Positions 55,364 through 64,000 of a DNA stretch of 64,000 nt are shown here, piece after piece. The translations under genes were made by a program, and so were the position numbers. The stretch comes from Planctomycetota bacterium. Its GTDB lineage: Bacteria; Planctomycetota; B15-G4; SIAN01. A model generated the notes under the pieces. That model was not told where the DNA came from and searched no databases. It saw nothing but the letters and a program-made list of their open reading frames with translations. The DNA lies in NCBI GenBank assembly GCA_028289345.1, contig JANQQL010000025.1:620001-684000 (forward strand), given 5' to 3'. Numbering within the stretch: position 1 is the first letter of the stretch; each line of letters starts with the position of its first letter.

Positions 55364-56653
55364 TCACTCCAGATCGAGCACTCGCCCCTGCTTCACCGCG
55401 ATCTCCACGTCGAACAAGAGGTTTGGGTCATCGAGAGGATCGCCGCCCAGGACGAGGACGCTGCCCTCGAAGCCATCGGCAATCCGGCCGATTTTGCGTT
55501 CCGGAAAGATTGCCTGCGGGGTGATCTCGGAAAGAATCTGCAGGAGCGTGACCGGATCGAACACCTCATCGTCGATCCAGGTCTGGATCTCAGCACGCAG
55601 GGTTCGGTTGAACAGATCGGAGCCGGCCAGCACGATTCCTCCGAGCGTGACGTACTCATCCAGGAAGCGGGCCATGAACTCTCGCTGGTTGGCGGCTTCC
55701 GGACTTTCTGGGTTCGGGTGGGAGGTGATGGTCAGTGTCGGTGTGATGCCAATTCCCTGGTCGATCGCGCTTTCGAGGACTTCTTCGGGGACCTTGAAGC
55801 GTTCCCATGTCGCGGGATCGCCATTCCAAGTGGGCATGTGCGCGAAACCGTCGACTCCGGCCTCGACCCCTACCTCGAAGTCTCGTGCGGTGTCGATGTG
55901 GGCGAACACGCGCAGCCCTCGAGCGTGCGCCTCGCGGGTGATGTGGATCGCGAGCTCTGGCGATAGGCCGGAGTCTCCTGCTTTCTCGTTCGCGGAGTTC
56001 TCAGCGTAGTTGCCAACGTCCACCAGGAAGATCTTGACCACGTCCGGCTTGCCCGCGAAGTACGCGGGCAGCTTCTTGTCGGCGTCTTCGAGGCTGTCCA
56101 AGAACAGGTAGCTGTTGTTCTCGTCCAGGCGGCTGCGCTTGATCTCTTCCATTCGCCCCGGCCACGTCGCCGCGTTTCCAAGGCCCATGGTGAATGGCTC
56201 ATAGGCCAGGAATGGATGGCCCAAGGTGCTGGTGAGTCCCTGGTGGGAGTAGGTGACATCCGGAGTTTCTGGGCTGGCGAAGTAGTCGCGAAAGAACTCC
56301 AGGTCCTTGGTCTTGCTCGTCAGATTCTGGACGTAGAACGTTCCCTCGCCCAAGTACTGATCGGACAGCGCGGGAATCTGCCAGCGACGGTCCAGATTGT
56401 GCGTGTGGGCATCTCCATAGGGCGGAACCAGGAAGCGACCCGTCACCTCGAGGGTGGTGTCGATGGCCGACGGTTTCTCGTCGGTGAAGCGCCCGTCCAC
56501 GATGTACAGATCGCGTTGTTCGAAGGATTCTCCGTCGAACACACTTCCACCAATCAAGGCGACGGACGGAGTCTCTGCCCACGCCACGCAGAACAAAACC
56601 AGCGGGAGCGCCAAGAGAGTCCATCGAGTCTGACGGGAAGCAAGCGGGGGCAT
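55364..56653 (-). CDS. Secreted amidohydrolase-family protein
   Basis: FLVPPYGDAHTHN; LRVFAHIDTARDFEVGVEAGVDGFAHMP; GIVLAGSDLFNRTL; IGRIADGFEGSVLVLGGDPLDDPNLLFDVEIAVKQGRVL. Confidence 0.88.
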   Translation of the reverse strand: MPPLASRQTRWTLLALPLVLFCVAWAETPSVALIGGSVFDGESFEQRDLYIVDGRFTDEKPSAIDTTLEVTGRFLVPPYGDAHTHNLDRRWQIPALSDQYLGEGTFYVQNLTSKTKDLEFFRDYFASPETPDVTYSHQGLTSTLGHPFLAYEPFTMGLGNAATWPGRMEEIKRSRLDENNSYLFLDSLEDADKKLPAYFAGKPDVVKIFLVDVGNYAENSANEKAGDSGLSPELAIHITREAHARGLRVFAHIDTARDFEVGVEAGVDGFAHMPTWNGDPATWERFKVPEEVLESAIDQGIGITPTLTITSHPNPESPEAANQREFMARFLDEYVTLGGIVLAGSDLFNRTLRAEIQTWIDDEVFDPVTLLQILSEITPQAIFPERKIGRIADGFEGSVLVLGGDPLDDPNLLFDVEIAVKQGRVLDLE

Positions 56654-57052
56654 CGTTCGAGATCCTCGGGGGGGAAGGCGGTGGGAGTCTGGCTGCAACG
56701 CCTCGAGTTTCGGTTACGAGGTGGATCCAGATTCGGTTCATCGCCGAGAACTGTTCCCATCTGGGATGAGTGGAGAGAATTCGCGGTCGAGAAGATCTCT
56801 GTTCCCGAAGAGCGCAGGCAGCAGTGCCGGCGGCTTCGAGTCGGCCCGCGGATTCTCATCCGCGGGAGCTATCCTCTGCTCCGCGAACGGCACGAGCATT
56901 CCTGGATCCTGGCAACTTGGCTGCGCCAGCCCAACGGACTCTTCGCGCCCGAACTTTCCTGGAAACGACCGCCCTGGTGCGACGGCGAGTGGCTGCCCCC
57001 CAAGGCAGCCTTGCACCTGCGCCGAGGTGGGAGAAAGACGAGGGCTGACGCC

Positions 57053-58924
57053 GTGAGTGCCGACGAACCCGCTTCCCGACCGTCTTTCTCCTGGTCCCGC
57101 GCGGCCGGGCAAGCTCTGGTCGCGGGAGTGCTTCTCGGGATGGTGTGGGCGAAGGTCGAGTTCGCCACCGAGAAGCCGGGGTACCACGCCAAGCGACTGG
57201 AAAGCATCGCCACCTATGTTTGCGTGATGGGATGGGGCACCGTAGGCCTTTGGGCGGTACTCGGGCTGATTCCCGTCGTGCGACGTCGCGCACAGTGGAT
57301 CGCCCCTGCACTGGCTGCCGGGACAGTGGTGACGGGAGTCATCTTCTTCCGAATCCACGCCGCGGGATTGGTGTTCGTTCCGTGGACGGACGACAAGCAT
57401 CTCGAGGCGTTTCGTGTGGGAGGGTGGTGCGGGCTGACTGTCACGGTGTTCGGCTTCTTGCTCTGCCGTGGTCTTGGAGCAACGCCGCTCGGCGTTGTTT
57501 GGTCTCGCGCGACGGGTCATTCCATGGTCGTCGGGGTTGCCCTGCTGGTCGGATTGGGGGCGTCAGTTGTGACCGCCCGGACGGTTGCCGATCCGTATCG
57601 GGTCTCTCTTCCCGGTCCGCGGGAGAGCGAGTTGCCATGCAACGTGGTGATGCTGACGATCGACACATTGCGTGCGGATCATCTCAAGCAATACGGGTAT
57701 CACCGCCCGGTGGCGGAACGCCTGGAGCGTTTCGGGTTCACGACCTTCGAGCGGTGCTCTTCCACCGCGAACTGGACGCGACCCACGACTGCTTCGATCT
57801 TGACCGGCTTGTACCCGTCCTCCCATGGGGCGTTCGAGATGAACAGCCGCCTGTCGTCCCGGGCGGAGACGATTCTCGAAGTCACGGCTTCTCAGGGAGC
57901 TGCAACGGGGTACTTCACCGCCAACATCAATGCCAGTGACGTGTTCGGTTACGCTCAGGGTGTCGAAACGAAGTTGGCCGATCCGACCCGACCCGATCAG
58001 CCTTGGGGAGGCACGACTTTCGGGCAGCTGGTCGCCGCCCACAGCAATCTCCAGGACGGGATGGTGCTCAACCGCTACGTCCTCGGCTTTCTGGAAGGAG
58101 CACTTGCTGACCGGTTCCACCTGTACGTTCAGTACAACGATCCCCACGAACCCTACCGACCTCCTCAGAGTTACGTGGAAACCTACGACCCGAACTATCC
58201 GGGACGGATCGTCGACAAGCCCCGCCGTTGGTTCCGGGTCACGGATCGGGAGCAAGAGCACTCCGAAGCACGATACGATGGCGAGATCGACCGCAGCGTG
58301 GACGCGATCGTGCAGGTGCTCGAACTCTTGGAGCAGCACGGTGTGCTGGACGACACTCTGGTGATCCTCACCGCCGATCACGGCGAAGAGTTTCGCGATC
58401 ATGGCAACTGGACCCACGCCAAGACTTCGTACCAAGAGATGTTGCACATCCCTCTCTTGATTCGTCCGCCGCGAGCTCCCGGAGTGAGTCGAGTTTCCGA
58501 GATCGTCAGTCAGGTGGATTTGTATCCAACGGTTCTCGACTACCTTGACTTGCCCATTCCGGAGCAACTTCCCGGACGCTCATTGCGTCCCGGCATCGAA
58601 GGGACCACGATTGCATCTGCAGAGCGACCGGTGTTGTCCGAAAGCCACCACTCGCAAACCTGGAGCTACCAAAGAAGCGGTTTCAAGCTGTTGGTGGCCG
58701 AGGGCGGGGAGATTCGGGAGCTGTATCAGTTGGCGGAAGATCCCCGGGAATCAAACAATCTGGCGACGAAAGCGGAGTTCGCGTCGCTCGTCGAGGAGCT
58801 GTATCGGGAGGGGCTCGAGATGCGCGAGAGATTCGCGGCCCAAGCTCTCGACACGTCTGCCCAAGAACTGGACTCCGAGGTCACCGAAGAGTTGCGGGCC
58901 TTGGGTTACATGGACTCCCACTGA
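57053..58924 (+). CDS. Membrane-anchored sulfatase-like protein (GTG start)
   Basis: N-terminal TMs; NVVMLTIDTLRADHLKQYGYHRPVAERLERFGFTTFERCSSTANWTRPTTASILTGLYPSSHG; LVILTADHGEEFRDHG. Confidence 0.87.
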   Translation: MSADEPASRPSFSWSRAAGQALVAGVLLGMVWAKVEFATEKPGYHAKRLESIATYVCVMGWGTVGLWAVLGLIPVVRRRAQWIAPALAAGTVVTGVIFFRIHAAGLVFVPWTDDKHLEAFRVGGWCGLTVTVFGFLLCRGLGATPLGVVWSRATGHSMVVGVALLVGLGASVVTARTVADPYRVSLPGPRESELPCNVVMLTIDTLRADHLKQYGYHRPVAERLERFGFTTFERCSSTANWTRPTTASILTGLYPSSHGAFEMNSRLSSRAETILEVTASQGAATGYFTANINASDVFGYAQGVETKLADPTRPDQPWGGTTFGQLVAAHSNLQDGMVLNRYVLGFLEGALADRFHLYVQYNDPHEPYRPPQSYVETYDPNYPGRIVDKPRRWFRVTDREQEHSEARYDGEIDRSVDAIVQVLELLEQHGVLDDTLVILTADHGEEFRDHGNWTHAKTSYQEMLHIPLLIRPPRAPGVSRVSEIVSQVDLYPTVLDYLDLPIPEQLPGRSLRPGIEGTTIASAERPVLSESHHSQTWSYQRSGFKLLVAEGGEIRELYQLAEDPRESNNLATKAEFASLVEELYREGLEMRERFAAQALDTSAQELDSEVTEELRALGYMDSH

Positions 58925-59177
58925 CGCAGGAATGACGCCCTTGGGATCCGGACCAACCCCGGAGAAGAGCCACCGAGGATTCCTGAAAAATCGTTGAGAC
59001 GTTGGCTGCCCAAGCCACGAAAGTGCGGGTCGTTCGCCGCGTGGTCTTCTCCGGAACTCGCGCCATCCACGAGCGCGGAAATCCCTGACGGCAGCGGAGA
59101 ACACCTTCCAACCCCCCGCCGCGGCGACGACTCCTCCGCAAGGACCCGAAGCCCGACCGAATCGAGAAAGAGGAACC

Positions 59178-60938
59178 ATGTCCGTTGTTTCCAAGCACAG
59201 TGAGGCGGAATCGGGGGCGAGGGGAGAGGGGACGCCTCGACTTTGGCCTGGGATTGCGGCCGTGGTGGTCATGGTGGTCGGTCGCTTCTTGATTCCGGCC
59301 GTGGTTCCGGGGAGCGCCCTCCTCGGGGTGCTGAGCGTGTTGATCGGCACCGTGGCGATGCTGGTGTGGTGGACCGGATTCAGTCGCATCCCCCAGGGAG
59401 AACGTTGGGGCGTGCTCGCGGTCCTGATCCTCGGAGCGGTGGTGGCTTCCCGTTTCCTGCATGAGTCCATCGCGACTTCCATGCAAGGGTTGATGTACGC
59501 CATCTACTTGATTCCTGTGCTGTGCGTTGGGCTGGTGGCGTGGACGACTCTTCGTCGAAGTCTGTCCCGGTCGGGGCGTTGGGCGTTGTTGGTCGGTTTC
59601 ACCGTCCTGGGCTGTGGCGCATGGACCTTGCTGCGGACCGAGGGCATGACGGGAGACGGGCGCCAGGACTTTGCCTGGCGCTGGTCGCCCACCTACGAGC
59701 AGCAGCTCCTCGCGCAAGCGAACCCGAGCGTCGGGTCGCCTCTCGCGAACGACGAACCATTCAACGTGGTTTGGTCCGGGTTTCGTGGGAATCACCGGGA
59801 CGGAGTGGTCCGCGGCACCCAGCTGTCCAAGCACTGGAGCTCTGCTCCTCCGACGGAAGAGTGGCGGCGCAAGATTGGTCCCGCCTGCTCTTCATTTGCC
59901 GTCAGTGACCAGTTCCTTTTCACTCAAGAACAGCGCGGCGACCACGAGGCGGTGTCGTGCTACGGCCGAAAAAGTGGGGAACTTGTCTGGCGCCATCAAG
60001 ACGAAGTTCGGTTCTGGGATTCCCATGCGGGAGCCGGACCACGAGGAACGCCGACTTTGCACGGCACCCTTCTGCTGGCCTTCGGTGGGACCGGTTTGTT
60101 GAGCGCGTTGGATGGGCCCACCGGCAAGCTCCTTTGGTCCAGGAATGTGGCCAAGGACTCTGCGGTCGAAGTGCCCGAGTGGGCCTTTTCGAGCTCACCG
60201 CTCGTGATCAAAGACAAAGTCTTCGTGGCTGCCGCAGGCACCCTGGTTGCCTACCGGCTTGAGGACGGAGAACTCCTCTGGCAACGAGCTTGCGGGGAGG
60301 ATGGCTACAGCTCGCCTCATCTCCACAATCGTGCGGGGATGACTGAAGTCCTGCTTGCGAGCAAGCGCGGCTTGACTTCTGTTCTTCCCGACGATGGCTC
60401 CGTGATTTGGCAGTTCCCACAGGAAGAAGGGGCTCGCATCTGCCAACCGGCCTTGCTTCCAGAGGGTGACATTCTGCTCAGTGACGGCGAAGCAGCTGGT
60501 CTGCGTCGGTTCTCGGTCTCACGCTCCGGGCAGAGCTGGGAGTTTGAGGAGCGCTGGAAGTCCATTCGCCTGAAGCCTTACCTGAGCGACTTCGTCGTTC
60601 ATCAAGGGGCCGCCTATGGCTTCGATGGAAGTCTTCTGGCGTGCATCTCGTTGCAAGACGGGAGTCGACAGTGGAAAGGCGGACGCTACGGGCATGGACA
60701 GCTCTTGCTACTTGCGGACCAAGATCTCCTGCTCCTGATTTCTGAACAAGGAGAAGTGGCGCTAGTTTCCGCAACTACGGGGTCCTTTCAGGAGCTGGGC
60801 CGGTTCCAAGCGTTGCAGGGCAAGACGTGGAACCATCCGGTGCTTGTGCAAAACATGCTCTTCGTCCGCAATGGTCAGGAGATGGCCACCTTCCGGCTGC
60901 CAACCGAGAGCTCTCCTTCGACACCGAACGGATCGTGA
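59178..60938 (+). CDS. Membrane protein with PQQ-like beta-propeller
   Basis: N-terminal TM helices; repeats such as SCYGRKSGELVWRHQDEV, SALDGPTGKLLWSRNVAKD, VAYRLEDGELLWQRACGED, CISLQDGSRQWKGGRYG. Confidence 0.88.
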   Translation: MSVVSKHSEAESGARGEGTPRLWPGIAAVVVMVVGRFLIPAVVPGSALLGVLSVLIGTVAMLVWWTGFSRIPQGERWGVLAVLILGAVVASRFLHESIATSMQGLMYAIYLIPVLCVGLVAWTTLRRSLSRSGRWALLVGFTVLGCGAWTLLRTEGMTGDGRQDFAWRWSPTYEQQLLAQANPSVGSPLANDEPFNVVWSGFRGNHRDGVVRGTQLSKHWSSAPPTEEWRRKIGPACSSFAVSDQFLFTQEQRGDHEAVSCYGRKSGELVWRHQDEVRFWDSHAGAGPRGTPTLHGTLLLAFGGTGLLSALDGPTGKLLWSRNVAKDSAVEVPEWAFSSSPLVIKDKVFVAAAGTLVAYRLEDGELLWQRACGEDGYSSPHLHNRAGMTEVLLASKRGLTSVLPDDGSVIWQFPQEEGARICQPALLPEGDILLSDGEAAGLRRFSVSRSGQSWEFEERWKSIRLKPYLSDFVVHQGAAYGFDGSLLACISLQDGSRQWKGGRYGHGQLLLLADQDLLLLISEQGEVALVSATTGSFQELGRFQALQGKTWNHPVLVQNMLFVRNGQEMATFRLPTESSPSTPNGS

Positions 60939-61610
60939 GTGTCGACGATGGTCTCCTCTGGCGTGGTGTTTGCCACCTCGGCGTGTTGCTTGGCGTTGTT
61001 TGCACTCATCGGGGTGTTCGATGGTCTCTACTTCCACCTGTGGAAGTTCCGATTGCATGAACATCCGGAGTCCCGGACCGAGCACCGCTTGCACACGGCT
61101 CGAGCGTTCTGTTTCTCGGCCATGGGGCTGTTGTTTTACGTGGTCAATGCCGGAGGGTGGCTACTGTGGTTCGCAGTGACACTTTTGGCCGCCGATCTTG
61201 CTCTCGAGGTGTGGGACGTCCTGGTGGAGAAGGAGGCGCGGGCCAAGCTCGGGGGCATCTCGAGTGCGGAACAAGTCGTGCACATCCTGGCCACCGGATT
61301 CAAGACCGTCTCCGTGGCACTCGTCTTGATCGCCAAGCCCGGCACGCTCTGGAGCCTTGGCTCCCCAGCGTTCTCGCCTGACCCTCATCCGCGCTACCTG
61401 GTCGTCGCCGGTGTGGCGTTTGCCGTTTCCACGTTCCTGGGCGGAGTGATGCAGTGGCGGGCCACGGCGCGTGTCCCGAGGCACCTTGACCGCTGTCGGC
61501 GCCCGTTCATCCTGCGAGCCATCGACTGGCTAGCCCTGATCCCGCTCTCCGCAGACACGATGTGCAAGCCCGAGTCATCCAGCCCGGTGCGGCAGATCCC
61601 GTCTCGGTAG
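60939..61610 (+). CDS. Small multi-pass membrane protein of unknown function
   Basis: FDGLYFHLWKFRLHEHPESRTEHRLHTARAFCFSAMGLLFYV; GTG start immediately after the preceding stop. Confidence 0.72.
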   Translation: MSTMVSSGVVFATSACCLALFALIGVFDGLYFHLWKFRLHEHPESRTEHRLHTARAFCFSAMGLLFYVVNAGGWLLWFAVTLLAADLALEVWDVLVEKEARAKLGGISSAEQVVHILATGFKTVSVALVLIAKPGTLWSLGSPAFSPDPHPRYLVVAGVAFAVSTFLGGVMQWRATARVPRHLDRCRRPFILRAIDWLALIPLSADTMCKPESSSPVRQIPSR

Positions 61611-61665
61611 AAGCCGGTCACGGGCGGTCTCACGGCAAACGCAACGAGTCGCGGAAGATGAATCT

Positions 61666-63294
61666 TCAGCGCCAGTACGGGATCGTGCCGGCTTCGTCCA
61701 GGCTGAAACGTCCGGGTCGCTCCTCGACCACCCGCCGCAACCACTCCTCGGGATAGCCCACCCCCTGCGGGCGCCCTTGATCGTCCCGCACGTATCCATC
61801 CACGTGCTTCGTCAGCAGGTACGTCGCCAGCTCTTGCCAGCGCGTGAACAACTCTTCCCCCGCACTCACCGAGAACTGAGTCAACAGTTCTCGAGCTCCT
61901 TGGGGGTCCGCGGCGAATCGCTCCGCAGCAACCGCATCCAGCTCAGCAATTGCCTTCTGGAAGTTGCCTTCGGACTCCGACTGGGCAGCAAGAACGTCGG
62001 GCAGGATGCGGGACCAGCGATCGTAGGTCTGGTTCGACACCATGTTGAACACCCACCACGCGGAGTCCCACTGGAACTTCGAGTAGTCCCCCGTGGTGTA
62101 CGACGGCGGCAATCCCTGGATTCCGCAGTAGAGCGGCAAGAAGCACGAGGTGTAGCAGTCGTCGGGAGTGAACCAGTAGACACCGCCCACCGGATCCGGG
62201 AGCCAGGAGCGGCACTGCGCGACCATGACGAACCCGGCCTGTTGGGTGGAGATCGGACGTTCCCAGCAGTTTGCCTGACCGTCGACTTCGAAGGTCAACC
62301 CGCGGAAGCGAACGGGACTCTGGAAGGGACCGGCGTCGATTCCCTGAGTCATGTCGAACTGGGTTCCCTCGTAGTGATCCCGCATCAGCCCCATGACGTC
62401 TGCGTAGCTGAGCTTCTCCTCAGGTTGAATGAACAGCGGATAGTCCTCCGCTGCCGGATCACCTCGATGAAACGCGGGGGAGAAGCTCTGGCTCGGCGCC
62501 ACTCGTCGATACACGCTCCAGACGCGCGCAGCACACACTCGCTTGGTGCGCAGCGAGAGATCGGGGTGGTAGGCATCTCGGTAGGAGAAAGGCGTCCCTG
62601 AACTCGGGTCGTAGAAGCCCTGCTCGACGGCGAAGTCGATCACATCCGGGGAGTAACGCCAGCTCTCGGGATCATCGAGGGGAAAGGTCGTGATGCGGCT
62701 GTGGTTGGCGTGCGCCGAGATCGAGCCGTCGGGGATGCGAGCAGCCACCCACACGGCCCCCGGTCGGTCGGGTCCCTTGCCAATGATCTCCATCATCCAA
62801 GCTTCTTGCGGATCGGCGATGGAGATCGTCTCGCCACTACTGCGGTAGCCGTAGGTATGAACCAACTCGTGGATGACGTCGATCGCCTCGCGCGCCGTCG
62901 TCGCTCGCTGCAGAGTCAGCCACATGAGCGCGTCGTAGTCGAGCCGACCTTCCGGATCGCGAAGCTCCTTGCGGCCGCCCGTGGTGGTCTCCCCAAGCGC
63001 CAGCTGATGCTCGTTCATCAGACCGACCACGCTCGCGGTTCGCGGTGCTTGCGGAATCTCGCCATCCACCTGATCGTCTTCCCAACCCTCGATCGTCGTG
63101 GTCTCTTCCACGGCGTGCTCGCCCCCGGGATGCAGCAGCAGCTTCGGCATGAACGGCGCGTCCGCGCTGTAGGTGATGAAGACCGAGCCGTCCGTGCTTG
63201 CGCCGGCGCTCACGAGGATTGACGTGCAGGCGTCTTCGTTCAGGTCCTCGGTGGTCGTGGCCTGGAGGGCGAGGAAAGCGAGAATGGACAGCAT
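61666..63294 (-). CDS. Secreted C69-family dipeptidase
   Basis: Signal-like N-terminus; DACTSILVSAGASTDGSVFITYSADAPFMPKLLLHPGG with candidate catalytic Cys; SIADPQEAWMMEIIGKG. Confidence 0.9.
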   Translation of the reverse strand: MLSILAFLALQATTTEDLNEDACTSILVSAGASTDGSVFITYSADAPFMPKLLLHPGGEHAVEETTTIEGWEDDQVDGEIPQAPRTASVVGLMNEHQLALGETTTGGRKELRDPEGRLDYDALMWLTLQRATTAREAIDVIHELVHTYGYRSSGETISIADPQEAWMMEIIGKGPDRPGAVWVAARIPDGSISAHANHSRITTFPLDDPESWRYSPDVIDFAVEQGFYDPSSGTPFSYRDAYHPDLSLRTKRVCAARVWSVYRRVAPSQSFSPAFHRGDPAAEDYPLFIQPEEKLSYADVMGLMRDHYEGTQFDMTQGIDAGPFQSPVRFRGLTFEVDGQANCWERPISTQQAGFVMVAQCRSWLPDPVGGVYWFTPDDCYTSCFLPLYCGIQGLPPSYTTGDYSKFQWDSAWWVFNMVSNQTYDRWSRILPDVLAAQSESEGNFQKAIAELDAVAAERFAADPQGARELLTQFSVSAGEELFTRWQELATYLLTKHVDGYVRDDQGRPQGVGYPEEWLRRVVEERPGRFSLDEAGTIPYWR

Positions 63295-63449
63295 GGAAAC
63301 CTCGCGGAGGTAGTGGGGGGTGTGGTGGTTATCGAGATGGGGCGTGGATCATAGCGTTGCGCCGCCTCGCTGGTTTGATCGAGACTTCCGGCATCCCGAT
63401 CGTCCCAGGTCTGGTCCGGGTCACTGACGAACGTCTCTGGTTCCCGCAG

Positions 63450-64000
63450 CTAGCTCTTGCGCTCACAGCGGATCACGTTGTCACCTTCGATGAGTAGAGC
63501 CGCATCGATTTCGCCGGCCGGGTCCTTGGTGAACTCGAGTTCGGCGTCGAAGTCGTACAGAAAGAACTGGTTTGCCGAACGGGGATAGAAGCGCAGGATG
63601 GGGGTGCCGGGCATTTCCAGGTCCACGCCGTCGTCACGCGCCCGGATCTGCACCACTCGGCCGCTGGGCTGCTCGTAGGTGCCGGAGTATTGCTGAAGCG
63701 TTTCGGCACTGACCTTGATGACGTCTGGCAGCTCGGTCACGTCCGAGCTTCGATAGGACCGGTGAATGATTTCCTTGCCTTCGGGGAGGGCTGCCCGCAC
63801 CACATTGTTGCACAGGTACAGACCGTTGTCCCCGTTGGTCAGCACCACGACGCCGCGCCCGGATTCCGGAAGCAGAACCACGAGAGCGGCGACACCAATG
63901 TCGTTGCCCCCGTGCTGAATCGCATACTCGTCGTGCGCAAGACCGGACACCAGCCGCCAGCCCAATGCTTGTTGCGAATTGGAGTTGATCTCGGATTGTG
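63450..64000 (-). CDS. Serine hydrolase (beta-lactamase-like), C-terminal part, truncated by window edge
   Basis: LGWRLVSGLAHDEYAIQHGGNDIGVAALVVLLPESGRGVVVLTNGDNG; frame stays open to 64000 (QSEINSNSQQALGWRLV). Confidence 0.8.
   Translation of the reverse strand, partial: QSEINSNSQQALGWRLVSGLAHDEYAIQHGGNDIGVAALVVLLPESGRGVVVLTNGDNGLYLCNNVVRAALPEGKEIIHRSYRSSDVTELPDVIKVSAETLQQYSGTYEQPSGRVVQIRARDDGVDLEMPGTPILRFYPRSANQFFLYDFDAELEFTKDPAGEIDAALLIEGDNVIRCERKS

Noticed and set aside
56216-57052. N-terminal extension of the 902-aa sulfatase-like ORF
   Set aside because: First part is antisense to the amidohydrolase and the rest is basic, featureless sequence; coding pattern begins near the GTG at 57053.

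Overview
High-GC bacterial chromosomal window with no rRNA, tRNA, CRISPR array or obvious transposon seen by eye. Protein content (zinc-ribbon Ser/Thr kinase next to an ECF sigma factor, ECF/carboxypeptidase-regulatory fusion, many sulfatase-like proteins, secreted hydrolases) suggests Planctomycetota or a relative; this is inference only. Main blocks: (1) 1-2759: truncated MocR/GntR regulator with a perfect operator-like palindrome touching its start codon, a PAF-acetylhydrolase-like hydrolase and a membrane protein. (2) 2774-19552, minus strand: a dense, mostly overlapping flagellar basal-body/motor operon. In transcription order it is three envelope-type TPR genes, a FlgS-like kinase, a FlgR-like sigma54 activator, flgB, flgC, fliE, fliF, fliG, fliH, fliI, fliJ, a motE-like gene, motA, two tandem motB-like genes, fliL, fliM and fliN. 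(3) 19914-41544: a surface-glycan region with very large multidomain glycosyltransferases, two pyruvyl-transferase-type domains, a GT29-like protein, sulfotransferase-like proteins, a membrane alkaline-phosphatase-superfamily protein, a NoeA-like methyltransferase and a 73-aa 'YLDPGTGS' microprotein. It is interrupted by an ECF sigma fused to a TM and extracytoplasmic repeats. (4) 41617-64000: M1 peptidase with a GntR regulator, D-threonine-aldolase-like PLP enzyme, ArsR-SRPBCC-NTF2 operon, two GT4 genes, ECF + STPK, flippase, amidohydrolase, second sulfatase-like protein, PQQ-propeller protein, C69 dipeptidase, truncated serine hydrolase. Most interesting signals: the microprotein/methyltransferase/phosphatase-like/sulfotransferase locus, the tandem-MotB stator, the TPR trio coupled to the flagellar two-component system, and three autoregulator-type genes whose palindromes touch or overlap their start codons. 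All functional calls are from reading translations and motifs; no database search was run.
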